Of a stretch of 53,329 nucleotides of DNA, positions 37,501 to 50,964 are shown piece by piece. Under the pieces are notes generated by a model that worked only from the letters and a program-made list of their open reading frames with translations, had not been told where the DNA came from and did not search any database. The position numbers were made by a program, and so were the translations under genes. Numbering within the stretch: position 1 is the first letter of the stretch; each line of letters starts with the position of its first letter. The DNA lies in the NCBI RefSeq assembly GCF_000003605.2, contig NW_003116950.1, positions 224,882 to 278,210 of the forward strand, in the 5' to 3' direction. The stretch is from Saccoglossus kowalevskii. Its lineage: Eukaryota; Hemichordata; Enteropneusta; Harrimaniidae.

Positions 37501-40500
37501 CAATCTGGGGATATACTTTATTTTAAGTTAGCTACGTTTTGAATTAGATAAATTAAAGGATAGCTAAACTATCTAACGTAGCATGCTAGATAAAAGGGCG
37601 TGTGTCACAGTATGTGATACGCAACTTGATCAATTCCGATAAATCTGGTATTATTTGTTTTCTGTAATTCATGTTGCGTTGAGTGTATTTGTGCGGTAGT
37701 TACCATGCAGAATGCTTGGTATAAAATAAAATGTGTGCCAACGAGCCTGCACATGTTGTTCAATTACTAGTAATTTGTAGGTACGGAAAAAAAGGTCACG
37801 TGACAGACTGTCAGTCATTGTTGTGACAGTTTTGGGATTATACGTCTTGACTAAACTCATACACCAACATGTAACCGTGTATACATATGATGTATTACTC
37901 GCCATACACTGCATACACACGCATTGAACAGGTCCCATAATGCACTGCATATTTCCCACTTTCATCCCGGTGCCGTACCTCTGGATCATTGAGAAAATAC
38001 TCGTCAGATATGTTTTGATATTGATCCGCTAGGTCTACTATCATGACCGCTGTACTATAAGTTGGCATGCTGTCAATTGTAGTCCCTCTCCTGGGATAGC
38101 AATCACGCTGCGATCATGATCAGTCGGTTATTTATGCATTCATGCGAAAAGATACATACTAGTTGAACAGGTACTATCCTGTTTTTTGTTTTGTTTTGTT
38201 TTTATTTGACAAAAGCATCAGTTCAACTGGACAATTTTACTATCGTTATGAACATTGGTGACACTAGTTTGAAAGTTTATAAGCCATATTTACCGCAGTT
38301 TTCAGATCGAGGTCGCGGACACACCAATAGACACCACCTCATAATCGATACTCTTTGGAAATATGACGGTTACGTAAACAATCACAATGACACAAAGAGG
38401 TTTTTGATCGGGCCGACTTAAACCTCGGTAATATGAAGCTACTCGAACACGCTGTTGTCGTGGCGAGGACAACCATTCACGTTGCAATCAATAGACGATT
38501 ACGTGGCCATGGCTCATAATGACCAACTCATTGTCTAGGATACGGTATATCACCTAATAGTTACGTCTCAAATGACAGAAGAGTAGCTACTGTCGCACCT
38601 GTACCAAATGCGGTTTTGTTCAATTGAACAATTGACTATCATGGGTACAACGGCACTGCCAACAACGAAGTTATAATATATCTGCAGATAAATAGTTAAT
38701 TATTGCAATTTGCTTATAAATGAACGCCTCTAATATTTGTGTGAACACATAGTAGACATTGAAATAGATTATTTTCACTTCGGGAAATAAGAAAATAAGT
38801 GAATTCATTCCCACAAAAGTTATTACGTTGGTGCACAAAAAAAAATAGTTATTTATTTATTGTCGAATCATTAAATCTTTAATAAAAATATATTTTCACC
38901 AATTTCATGACGTTATATATTCGTGTTACGTGTGGATATCATGAAATAAACAAAAAAACAAGACCATGACATAATATCATCTGTTACAAAAGACACGAAC
39001 TGTGCGGAGTTATCTTCCCACATACCAACCTGACTTTGGTTGATTTGATATTAACTCTGGCATTTTATTCACTCTTTAGATTCTTTTCAACCAAAAACCA
39101 AAAAAAAAAAAAAAAACCCAAACAGAATGCTGTTGTTATAGTCGGATAACATTGACATTACCACCTTGTTGTGGGCACATTATTATAAGACAGATGCCAG
39201 AGAGATTAAAGGGTCTGTGATATTGACGTTTCTGTTTAGAGATCTAAAATCCCGACACGGTCCAACAGTCACATTGATTATTGTAACAATACTTAGTTAC
39301 AACGACTGTACTTTATCGACTTGTCGGTATCTACCGTTTTCAATTCAATATCCTCGTACAGTAAACACCCTTGCTGTTGGGCGTTACCTGCAAATTACGG
39401 GTTTTTACATTGTCTACAGTACGCATGATCGGCGTCCCCCAGAGTGACTCCATCAGCGGAATGCTATTTTTATTTGATTAATTTCACGCCTAACTCACCT
39501 CGACAATGCGACCCCAAACAGACACATCTTATTCACACTCTTTGCTGGTTTAATTTAACAGTCTCTGGCGAAGAGATAAGTCCTAATTTGAAAGATTCAA
39601 GGGAGATTTAGCTGGCAGTCAGTTGAAATTCATATGATTGGGACATCGATCAAAACAATCGCGTCGTTTCACCGTTACCTCCTCCATTGGAGAGGGCTGT
39701 ATCGTTAGTGTTAAACCGGAAACCACCTGTAGATCGCCAACACGATCCATTGCGGCATTTCCGCACACTTAGTTCTTTTTCGCAAACCAATTTTCAATTT
39801 CAGTTTTTAATAAAAAAAAACAACATATAATAACCAATATTAATTAATTAGCAAAACAAAAGGCGAAATAGAGTCGATAATAGTTAAAAATGTAATACGA
39901 ACGAATTTAGCCATATCTTACAAATAGTACGGTAAAAAAATGTCTGCCAGCAAGCAGCAGCGGCGCACCGCATACCAAATCACACCCAGTGCAATAGACA
40001 GTCGAATGCATGACAGTGATATACACAAGCTTAAACTCGAGGCACGTCCCACTAACAACCGAAGTAGTTTACCCGCCTTAGAAAACGTTTCCATTTCTTG
40101 TTTATTGCAACGACTTCGTGAACTCATGTCTGCACCTATTCACTCTATTGAACTGATCATAGACACGGATGCCCACCTTTACCTAGGCGCATTCAGTGTA
40201 CTGCCAAAACGTACATGTTACACCAAACAAACAACTGAATGTTTTCCGCGACGGCCAATTGACTTCCAAATAGTTGTAACTGAAAAGTCGGTTGCCTGTT
40301 TACGAGATCATATAACCTGTGGCGCAGTACAGGCAACTAACGCCATATTCGAAACTTGCTAATTACGACACAAATATATATCTTTGTTTCACGTAACACT
40401 CCAAGCTCCCTTGTGTTAGGCTTTGCCCGCATAGAAAAATCGTTAACATGGTGCCGTAGTGTAAACCCCTTAGTTCCATGTGCGCACATTTCGATGTTTT

Positions 40501-41895
40501 CTATTGATGTAGCTGCGATATGCAAGCTGTTGGTATTCTTCATTTCACAAAGTACGTAATTACAGAAATATTATTTTGTTGATATCGTTCACAGTTATGT
40601 TACATCAGAGATAAGTAATATATGTCAGGTTCGTCCTTAAACGTACAATTAAAAATATAGACAACAAAGTCCGAACTTGTCGAGTATAACAAACCCGCCC
40701 CTTAAAACCGACGGGGTCGTATATCTTTTTATTAAATAAGCACAAATTAATGTTAGGTGGGTATGTATCTATAATTTGAACGCCCTCATTGGCATAAAAG
40801 AGGATAAGAGGTACGCCGAAAATACGATAACACCTGGACGGACTTTTTTTCACTTTTTACTTATACTTTCAGTGAGTTGCATGTCAACCCAGTTAAACAA
40901 TTTTTATTAAACTCGTTCTTTTTACGACAGTGATGGGAATTGGCATATATTTACGCGTACCTCAACTCTCTATTTTCCTAAAAGACAAACTCGTTGAAAC
41001 TGTCGCGACTTTATTTTCTTATTCACATGTGTGTATATATATACATTCACCATGACAACTACGGTAAAAACATCTTGAAGTGAGTCGCTAATCCGTTGTC
41101 AAATGTGCTCACTTCAGCTTCATTACACTAATTTAGATCATTTATTTCCCTTGCCAGTACCCGCGTCTCTGGGGTTTCCGCGGACTCACAATCTACCATT
41201 CACGGTAGTCTAAAAGGAATCACTGTTATTGTGTCACAATAATTCTGCAATAACTTAGACGTGTATTATATACGCAGACGCGCATAAAGAACCGACTTAT
41301 TAAGGCCGTCACTCGGTATTCCCAAACTTTAAGAATTGGATGCGAGATTCCACATACGGGTAGTTGAGTATATATAATGCAATTACGTCACAATCACGTG
41401 TAAAATCAATGTGAGCGAATCACAATGCAGCTGTTTGCAAGCATGCACATGTATGATTCTAGCATATTTCAATAAAATACTCATATTAATTTAGAGGCAA
41501 CGCAGATCATTACGACGCTGCAGTAAGTCTGGTACCCCACTTAACAGCAAAGTGTTTAGAGCTCCCGTATAACAAAATAAAAACATGTACTTGAATTTAA
41601 AAAAAAAAGTCGCCAAAAGATCACTGAGTCAAGTCTTAACGTTTTAAGCTATCGGTAAGATAAATGATCGAGGTAATCCGGGATAAAACTCGAATAATGA
41701 CCTACCGTACGTCTCATGAGATCAATGTAGTGTACACTCGTTGAATCGTTGGACCGGTGTAATAACACACTGGTATTAAACATGTTTGTGACAACTTTGT
41801 TCTAGGCTAAATACACGGCATTTTATTCGGAATGCAATACATTTCAACTTATTTGTTACACAGCCCGCGGGTTCAGCCTGGGATCCCACTTGTTT
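31519..41895. other. upstream region of gene B, no gene recognised
   Basis: About 10 kb. ORFs of up to 140 codons occur, but none has a recognisable domain, a repeated family signature or paired splice sites, and their number fits chance. Points of note: C11 at 31979-31989, TGCGCATGCGC at 32034-32044, TGCGCATGCG at 34204-34213, and GTCACGTGAC at 37795-37804. The promoter of gene B should lie near the start of this region. Confidence 0.5.
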
Positions 41896-42175
41896 GATGT
41901 TACTGAACTTGACAACGTCGTCCATAAGTGCAAACATTGTTTATTGTAGTTTTGAATTGTGTGGACATAGATGTTTTCACACTATCACTCCATTACTCCA
42001 GGCAGTACTTGGTGATTTTATTCCACTTTTCCGGTGGTAATGGTGCTTCATTCAATCTGTTGATGTGATGTTATTGAACTTGACAACATCTCCCACAAGT
42101 GCAAACATGGTTTATTGTAGTCTTGAATGTGTGGACATATATGTTATCTCGCTATCACTCTGTTCCTCCAGGCTA
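41896..42175. repeat. diverged direct duplication with 171-bp spacing
   Basis: A block of about 110 bp starting at 41896 (GATGTTACTGAACTTGACAA) recurs at 42067 (GATGTTATTGAACTTGACAA). Both continue through AAGTGCAAACAT, GTTTATTGTAGT and GTGTGGACATA to a CTCCAGGC end. They differ by scattered substitutions and small indels, so the duplication is old. No coding potential is seen. Confidence 0.85.
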
Positions 42176-42361
42176 TGTTGGAAGATTTGATTTTTCGTAT
42201 CCAGGGGATCCTTTCGCCATTTTGTTTCTTGGAGATATTTATACATTCTTGATTTGTTTTATCTCATCGCCAACACGATGCTGCTATTCGAATTTAGAAA
42301 GGGGGTACAATCGTGCAAAGGTAGAAACAACATGTTTCATCGTTGTTTGGCATACCTGTGA

Positions 42362-42544
42362 CTTCCTGTCAGTGGCGGATCAAGCAAAATGTGTTGGGGG
42401 GGGGGTCCAAGCTTCGCTTAAGATATACATAATAAGATATATATAAATCGCAGTGAAGCTATGCGTAATCCAGATGATATAAATCATCATGCGTTAGGGG
42501 GGGGCATGGCCCCTGCCCCCTCTGGATCCGCCACTGCTTCCTGT
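42362..42544. mobile_element. hAT-type MITE with 8-bp target-site duplication
   Basis: The element spans 42370-42536, starting CAGTGGCGGATC and ending GGATCCGCCACTG (inverted terminal repeats of about 12-13 bp). It is flanked on both sides by CTTCCTGT (42362-42369 and 42537-42544), an exact 8-bp duplication typical of hAT insertions. The ends also carry G-rich and C-rich runs that extend the inverted symmetry. At 167 bp it has no transposase and is non-autonomous. Confidence 0.9.
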
Positions 42545-45500
42545 GTGATTCTATCTTCCCGTAGCCTCTTGGCGTAGAAACTACACATGCACTACAGGGT
42601 TTGGCTGTTGCATCATTTTTTCATGTTATTTGGGTTGCGACATTTTTTAAATCACGTATTTCTTTCAAGTTGTTGTTTTATACCCGCGAAGAGTGAGGAT
42701 TCAATGTTTTATATAAGGATGGGAAAACGTACTCAAAACATTATTTAATTATATATACTAATCTGTAACTTTACCCACAAACATGACTATTCGTTCCCAA
42801 CACTACGGTGACGCTGAATTGAGCTATTAGCTCATTTTGGCTATATTACGTATATACCAATTATTTACATAAGTAATGCTTGTCCTTCTCCATTGGCATG
42901 GTGGATCATCGCTTGTGTAAAACATTTTCATTTATCAGTGCGAATCAAGATGAAACTCACAATCTGTGACAAGGCGACAAATGTATAAAACTCGAGAACA
43001 CAATTGGCATGCGTATTTTATACGCATATTGCGCACGTTTTGGCCCTCAAGTTCAAGCTGACAGACTCGGACTCGTTCTATTCGTAATGACATCCGTGCG
43101 CAGAAGCAGTTGCGTTATAAATGCGATAATGACCTAATAATGATACAACAACAAACTTGAAGTCCATTAGTTAATTTAAGAAACCCCCATCTTATTGATC
43201 GGCCGTGACGAACGAGGCCCCGGAGTGTTCTCACGTGCTACCTTTTAGCATCCGACCGTGAAAAATTCCTGCATACATTCCATTCACATTTATTTCTGTC
43301 TGCTCATGGTGTGTTCATTGATTATGCATCAGGTGATCTGAGCATTACGCGAAAACTATCTTCTTACGCTAATAAGTTTTGCATAAAATGCGCATGCACG
43401 GTCTGTATTTGCCAACTGTACAATGTGTTCTGTCTATACAGTTCTTCTATCGCATATTTTTTCTGAAAACCTGCTTGGAAAGTAGCCACAGTTTTAATAA
43501 TTCGTAAACAGCACCGTTTGCTTCCTATACGTGTGATTTTCTATGTCATTGACCACATGGTCTAGATATGCCCGTTTTTCAGCCCACATTCCTCTCTTAA
43601 TCTCTATCTATCTATATATCTCACTATTCCTCTGTTCTGATTGTTCCTGGTTTCGTAATCAGGGATTACACAGTATATCAAGGACAGTCTTGCAATTTAC
43701 CTGGCAGGTAACCCGTACCGTTTCACATCATTTACCATGTGTGTTTACATATGTATATTCAACTCCATCATCGTATTATTACCTCCGTGAACCCCGCCTT
43801 GTTTAGCTAGATCATCAATCACTCTCACTCTTTCTATATGACTCCTGTCAAGCACCCTCTCTCCTAATTATATGTGTGTGTCTGTACGTGCAGACTCTTT
43901 TATCTCTTGGCTACTGTTATTATTCAGCGCTTTCAAAAGCCACACAGTAATCTTCACAAGTTGTCTAAACATTGAGTTAATCACACACCGTTTTTTTAAA
44001 GTTCAAATTGTTATTAACGCATTTGTGAAAACGATAAAAATCTTGGCCAGTTTTCCAATCGAACACAAAGCCATATCGGTATGACTTATGACCTCTGACC
44101 ATGTCTACTGCTTTTTCATCTTCAAAGACTATTCCCAATTTTTTTATTGCATTTGTCAGAAGTTGCCAGACACCGTTCGCTCGAAATTTTACGAATTTGC
44201 TGTTAAAATGCCGTTATTTTGATACCACACTGAAAGTTTCTGTAAGAAAAGAACTCATATAACGGAAGCTTTCCTATAAAGCACTATGTGTAATTACTCT
44301 ATGGGGGAGAATTCCATCATCCCCCCAAACGATCGAATTTTAAGTCTGTTAGAAAGGAACTACTCAGGCGAAGAAAACTGAAAACAGAGCACAGCAAACA
44401 TGAAAGTTGGGGAGGGAATTCTAATGACATTGTTTGTGGGGTCGTTAGTGGTTGCATACTTGGGGTGTTTGGTCCTTGGGAAAATCTGCACCGCTGCTAG
44501 AGGGATTAGCCCACGTGACCTCTGCCATTGTTTTCCCTTACAATAGAGCATGGACTCCAAGCAATACTTTAGCAACGCATTTTGTGTTTGGTAAGAATCA
44601 GTCTTGTCTATGCCCTACCCCCAGGGATGAGGATGAGGACGCTAAATAACGGTGGTTATTTGGGTTCGCTTTTATTCGCTTTCAATGGAATTTAGTAATG
44701 GCCTCAAGGGAAGCCGACTCGGATGTTAGCTAGGGTCTTCTCTAATGTATTTCATAACCATGGCGATGCTAGTGCTATGTGTCAATTGATCATTCCCAAA
44801 GTGTTATTAACATCTCATTGCTTTCGCATTTTTGAACTGAAATTGTTTAATTTACAATTTTTCCAAAGGGTTATTAGAGGTATTGCCATGGTGTTTCAGC
44901 ATTGTTACGTGGCAGAGTTAAACTGCATCGCGACAAACTGAGGATTTAGTGAAGTGAAAACGAGTGGTAATGAAATGAAAATTTTACGGTTGTAACTCGG
45001 AAAATCGATACTAGGCATCGTGTATGTGTATCTGAACCTAACTCTGTCAGTGTCAGTTCAAGTGTGGGTTTAAATTCATTCATCAAATCACGATCGTCTA
45101 ACCGGATTGTTATGTGGGGAACCGCTAAGTCGAATTGATATACATAATCAACAGGGCCGTGATGTTGCATTAATTTGTCTCAAGCGTTAATTGGAACACA
45201 CTCACACTTAACTCTAAATGCACAAAGTAAAACTTTCATCTTAGTTTACAAAAACTCGTACCACTTTCCATCTAAATGGTCTGAACTGGCTAACACGATT
45301 CTGGACGCATTGGTAAGTAAATGCATTTTTCTTAAATGTTTGATAGGTCCCTAACGCGTTAAGTAGAGCGGCCTGATCCGTTCCCCTCGCCAGATGTGCT
45401 TGGCAATTGTTAGTATTGGTGCATGCCCAGGGAAACAGGTAGATTTCGGTCGATTTTCTTGTAATCTAAATAAAATCTACCAAACGACATGTTTCGCTTC

Positions 45501-46298
45501 TAGTGTATTTATTTGTGACTATTTCTAATCACTCCTCAGTAACATGTATCGCCGCAAACAACAAAGTAGTTCCCATTGTGAGGGAACAAAGAGTGCTTTA
45601 AAAAAGAAATAAAGGCGCATTCAGAAGTAAAAGCTTACTTTTTTTATTCAAATCTGAAGAGTTTTCTGTCTTTCATACACCGTTAATAGCAAAAGTCCTC
45701 GCATAAAGTTAGGCAAAAGTTAAGCTCGTCGCAATCCATCCATTGGCAGAGTTTGAGACATCTAAACGAGGTAGTCAAACCTTATGATAGCGCCGGTTAA
45801 CACATGCAACAATGTCAGAGAAACAAATCCGTAAATTTAAGAACGACTACCCAACAACTACAAATAATATGTTAATATCGTAAAACAATTAACCCATATT
45901 GTTCCTTTAGATGAAACAAGGACACACTATACTACCCATTATTTATATGTTAACTTTTGTCACGCAAAAGGCATTTATTTTAAGAACACATTCTCGATAA
46001 TATGTGTCTTATGATAGCGTTTTATTTGTTTCTTTATGTTGTTTTATTCTCAATATCTACGTGCATAGATACATGAGCAAATGGTCATCCAAGGAGGTAT
46101 GGACAGATAAATATGAAGCTAGAGATCAGATCTGAGATTATTTGAGTTTAATTAAAAAAGACGAAAATGTTATTTTTGTGATACTCTGATGAAAGCTGTT
46201 ATGAAACTGTCAGTAAATGGACACAACATTGTAGAGTGAAGAGGACAATCTGAATTATTGTGTAATACGTCATTGTGGTAATAATTGACATGTTTGTA
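42545..46298. other. intergenic, no gene recognised
   Basis: About 3.7 kb of AT-rich sequence with short ORFs of no recognisable family. A near-TGCGCATGCG copy lies at 43389-43398 and an E-box CCACGTGACC near 44511. Nothing else is supported. Confidence 0.45.
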
Positions 46299-46416
46299 TT
46301 GGTTTGCGTTGGTTGGCATTGGTTTGCGTTGGTTTGTATTGGTTTGCGTTGGTTGGTATTGGTTTGCGTTGGTTGGTATTGTTAAAGTATCTTCCCATGT
46401 TAAAGTATCTTCCCAT
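46299..46416. repeat. compound tandem repeat: 4 x 20 bp then 2 x 18 bp
   Basis: Four 20-bp units (TTGGTTTGCGTTGGTTGGTA with variants) cover 46299-46378. After a short join, GTTAAAGTATCTTCCCAT occurs twice in a row (46381-46398 and 46399-46416). The ORF through it (WFALVGIGLRW...) is a repeat artefact. Confidence 0.92.
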
Positions 46417-48360
46417 CAGTGCCTGGTAGAAGCAAAATATTCTCTAATTAAGCAATACTATGTTTTTCCAAGAAAATTTGCGCAGGGTTCGAACCACACG
46501 GCAAGAAATCGCATACGTTTTTATTTACAAACACATGTGACAAGCCAGACGTTTTCTAGAATACAAATTGTGTTATCTGATATGGCGACATCGGAGATTA
46601 GAAGTTGAAATAATAGCCATACAATACGTTATTGAATTGGACAATCTGGCGCACCGATATAATGCCCTAAAGACAATAATTCATCACAACCTCCTTTATA
46701 CCCCTCCAATTTTACCGTGTTATTGATACTAGCATTTTCATTTTTTCAGCGACTACACTTTCAATACGTGTGCATTTCGACAAGTCCGAATCCTCGAGGC
46801 GCAGCCAACTTTACCCATTCAACGACAGAAGGTCTTGTATACAGATGATCACATCAAATCTCATCACTAGCTTCGACCTAGAAACACGAAATCTTCAATC
46901 TCCCATATACTGACTATATGACGATGTAAAATAAAGCGTTCATGTAATTCAAAGTAGGCTATCAATAGCATGCCTAAGTTGAAAAAAATGTATTAGCACA
47001 TACACAGGCTTGGTCTCAACAAACCGCCAAGTTCGAGCGTGATAAATGCACTTTTTGTCCAAACCAACACATGTGTACGCTCGATTTGCTGGGGATGGAC
47101 CTTGTGATAATTTAACAGAAAAACAAAATTGTGCATGCAACTGTCATGGTAACGTAAAACTGTTCAATCCGGAAGAATAACTAACACTGACGATATTTCC
47201 ATGTTTGCCACGCAAGTACTGAGTACTCAGTAATAAATAGGTAATTTTATGTCCTCTCAATAAATTTGAAAATTATGGTTTAAGTGATGAACGAATTGCA
47301 ACGTTTATGCGGTGTATTTTAACAGCATAAGCGGACACTACAAAGAAAAGTAAATTTTTCCACTTACTTAAATCTTACTCATACGGTATAGGTTTGAGGT
47401 ATTACGTAGGATGTGCAGTGTCTGTGCCACCTTGGATAGTAATGAGTGTCTGCAAGCATGTACAGCTCGGCACACGTGCCATTCAATTGAGTTTATTCTT
47501 ATGGAACAGCGCCCTCATTGTCTAGTTAGATCAATATCAATCTGAATATGACAATATTACAATACTTATGTCGATTATGGTTAAAATTTTAAAACACATA
47601 CAGTACTTATTACATATGTATACAATATAAATTAGTGTTTCTACACAAATCGATAAGCACACCATGGTACGTGGTATCATACCATATCGGATGAGGACAA
47701 TATCAACCGTCAATCCCTTGCGTGTGTTTGTGAACTTAGTGCATGTTAATTAACCAATCTATATATGCATAGAAATAGTGCGTAGTGGATTTCCGCCTGA
47801 TGGGTGTCTCATTTCTCTAATGTCAGTCGTCGTAAGAGGCTAGGTGACGTGGTTTTCGGTTGGGTATTTTAAGACGCTTATTGGAATGTACCTAAACATC
47901 ATGGTATTGTCTTTGTTGGTCCTCAAATTAGGAAATAAATCGATATGATTATAGCTTTTACATAGTTTGACCAAATCTAACGGCATTATTAACTATCAGT
48001 TTCTGCAATGGTGGTACTAGGATATTCAGACATACCTTTCTGTATACGAAAGATGTTCATTTCACACAAACCAAGTTCGGTCAAGGTTACTATATGCAAT
48101 AGAGCGTCACCATGAATAAAAGTCAGTGCAATCATGTGACTTATCAAACAATCATAACAAGCAACACTTTATAGCGAAATTCTGTTATTTAATACATAAT
48201 GAAACGAAGGCAGAATAATGACGTAATACCGCAATACACGGCGCGATGTCACCATGACCGTAGACATACTCGCGTACGTCTCATAGAAAATACATTCACT
48301 ACACAAGATCATGTCACCAAATCAATAGTTTTTGATTCAGTTACGTCACATGAAACCAGC
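46417..48360. other. intergenic, no gene recognised
   Basis: About 1.9 kb without a convincing coding region. A GGGTTCGAACC box near 46485 resembles a tRNA T-arm but no cloverleaf can be built around it. A reverse-orientation CTCF-like core lies at 47507-47518. Confidence 0.45.
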
Positions 48361-48914
48361 AATAATGCATGCTAGCTAGAACAGTAAAGCAAGAACGCAT
48401 GCCAGCTAGAACAGTGACGTAATAGTGCATGCAAGCTAGAATAGTGACGCAATAGAGCATACAAGCTAGAACAGTGACGCAATAGTGCATGCAAGCTAGA
48501 ACAGTGACGCAATAGTGCATACAAGCTAGAACAGTGACGCAATAGTACATGCAAGCTAGAATAGTGACGCAATAGTGCATACAAGATAGAACAGTGACGC
48601 AATAGTGCATACAAGCTAGAACAGTGACGCAATAGTGCATGCAAGCTAGAACAGTGACGCAATAGTGCATACAAACTAGAACAGTGACGCAATAGTACAT
48701 GCAAGCTAGAATAGTGACGCAATAGTGCATGCAAGCTAGAATAGTGACGCAATAGTGCATGCCAGCTAGAACAGTGACGTAATAATGCATGCCAGATCGA
48801 ACAGTGACGTAATAATGCATGTCAGCTAGGACATTTACGTAACAATGCTTTCCGGCTAGAACAGTGACGTAATAATGCATGCCAGCTAGAACAGTGACGC
48901 AATAGTGCATGCCA
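48361..48914. repeat. 30-bp minisatellite, 18 units plus a partial, with a 5-unit higher-order repeat
   Basis: Units start every 30 bp from 48361 and share CAAGCTAGAACAGTGACGC with an AATAGTGCAT lead. Outer units end TGACGT, inner ones TGACGC. Units at 48481, 48511 and 48541 recur with few or no changes 150 bp later (48631, 48661 and 48691), showing duplication of a 5-unit block. Because 30 is divisible by three, the minus strand stays open for 198 codons of a 10-residue motif, but nothing suggests it is a gene. Confidence 0.96.
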
Positions 48915-50964
48915 AATCTCACAACACGTACGGGCACGTCTCAAATTTAAATTACCGATGCTGTACTAGCAAGTTTTCACTCCTATCCGACACCTCGTGG
49001 ATATTTGATTAAAGGGGCTAGGGGTGAGGCATTATAATTGAAAAATAAATTCATAGTCATTGGTGTTTGAAGTTGTCAAGATAAGAAGACATACTCCTGT
49101 GTCTAACGTATTCAAATGTCTAAACTAAATATTATGTATAGTGTATTTGTTAAAAGAGAATGATGTTGACATAAGCCTCTACTCGAGCATTGTGCAGCTT
49201 CGGGGTATAGCTCGTTTCAGTGTTCTCATGCAAACTGGGACGCCATGTGGTACACAGCTGCATCCTGGGAAGCACACAGGGTGACGCCGGGTGTGTTTGG
49301 AAAAAAGAAGTTTTTCGTTAATCTGAAGCTGCTAAAATGAGGTTTATAAAACTACGAAGGTAAAAAAGTCGTCCGTGATAAAACTCAATAAAATTTAACT
49401 ACTGCTCTTTCCTCAACTTTACACGATTACACTGCGACTCGTATAGTTGTGTGCTTACATGCACTTACGTCTACGAAGGCGTTCTGTGAGAGTGCCTCAA
49501 TTTCGACTCAAACCTTTGCTCTGTTTTTAATTTGTAATCGGTCCTTATTATGTTTTATTCCATGGTGTAGACACATTTTTTAAAACACGTGTATATCTTT
49601 CGATTAGTCACATACTGAGTTGAGTTCACGCGTGTATCGTGTATGTTATTATATTCCGACAATAATTCAGACTGCAACATGGTGTACTTGGAGCGATAAT
49701 AGAGAAGTCTAGTCTGGAATTATTGTCGAATAATAATTGGGGATATAAAATGTCGAAAAATGAAATAATCACATAGAGCGAATAAGCCTGAACCATCTGT
49801 GCACTGTAAGTAATAACGTAATGTTGATAATCGTAAAAAAACCGCGACGCCTTTACAAACAAACAAACAAACATATGCTCTGGCAGTATTTCACCGCAGG
49901 GTATGGTAGGATGTACCACACATCGTCACATTGCGTACGTACGTTATTCATTTCTCTGGATGTCCACGACATACTCGGTGATTATATTAACTTGTACCTA
50001 GAAGAAAAAAAATACATCGTTATGAATAGTCACGGTATGTTCGTCTTAATACAGGAATTAGCAGAAACTTAATTTAGTCCTTGAATTAGTCACGTTTTTT
50101 AAATTATCGACAATGCAGAGTTGTTAGTTAGTGAAAATAACATCCTATCTAAAAACATGTTTTACGGCATAGCAAAAGTATGATTTACATAAAACAATGT
50201 GTAGCAGTGAGCTCCCTGTATAGGTATCATGCACTGCGTTTTCACTCAGCGCAACAAAGACATTCCGTTATGCTTTATAAATATTTATAAATTTCAATGG
50301 CAGTTGAATCAACAACTACAGAGCGCAAACACGTCATATTTAATCTGCCAATAGATAATCTCGTTTCAGTTCGAATTATGAAATTGTTGAATATTTATAA
50401 AGCTGAAGGCAATGCCTTTGTTGCAATGAGGGTAGAGATGGACGAAATAAAGAAATAATATTTTATGTACACCGTTGTATGAATTAATCTAGTTATCGAG
50501 TCATCCCCGATATTTCGTCTGCCCGGTGTAACCATGATATTTGCAACAATTGACGAGATAAAAACGAGAACTTTATTTGGTGGACAAAAACAAATCGCGC
50601 GACTTTCTCGCTTCTAACGAAATCTCGGCGTCCATTTGCATTTTTTTTATTTTGCTGGTAGAGAATTGAGTAACGATTAAATCACGGCGGTAATGCATAT
50701 GCCACTGTTTGGTACATTGAGCTGATTCTGAGTTTCAAATGTACACTACTTGTCTGATGTGTAAAGAATAAAATCTTACAAGACGGTTTTGTTGCTACAC
50801 ACTGAAATCAACGCGAATGAACGTGAACTAAGGTAGCGCCACCAAATGTTATAATTAGTGTAAACTTTAAATCAGTTCTCCTTGATAGGGTAAGTTATAA
50901 GCTTCCTATCGCGGATCTACTGTCAACATCACTGTAAATAAATTTCCTTTAAAAATGGTGTTAT
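48915..50964. other. intergenic, no gene recognised
   Basis: About 2 kb of AT-rich sequence. Short ORFs only, with no family signature. A CTCF-like core in reverse orientation lies at 50834-50844. Confidence 0.45.

Noticed and set aside
39940..40362. 140-codon plus-strand ORF, the longest unexplained one outside repeats
   Set aside because: No recognisable domain or biased composition, and an ORF of this length is expected about once by chance in a window of this size.
46440..46520. tRNA gene suggested by GGGTTCGAACC
   Set aside because: No matching acceptor stem, D-arm or anticodon arm could be built upstream.
47775..47865. SINE suggested by GTCAGTCGTCGTAAGAGGC
   Set aside because: Only one short block resembles known mollusc-type elements; the rest does not follow.
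48361..48914. CRISPR-like array
   Set aside because: Units are directly adjacent with no variable spacers, and the context is eukaryotic.
48341..48937. 198-codon minus-strand ORF of a 10-residue repeat
   Set aside because: A 30-bp tandem repeat lacking stops stays open in that frame. No signal peptide, unique flanks or splice context support a gene.
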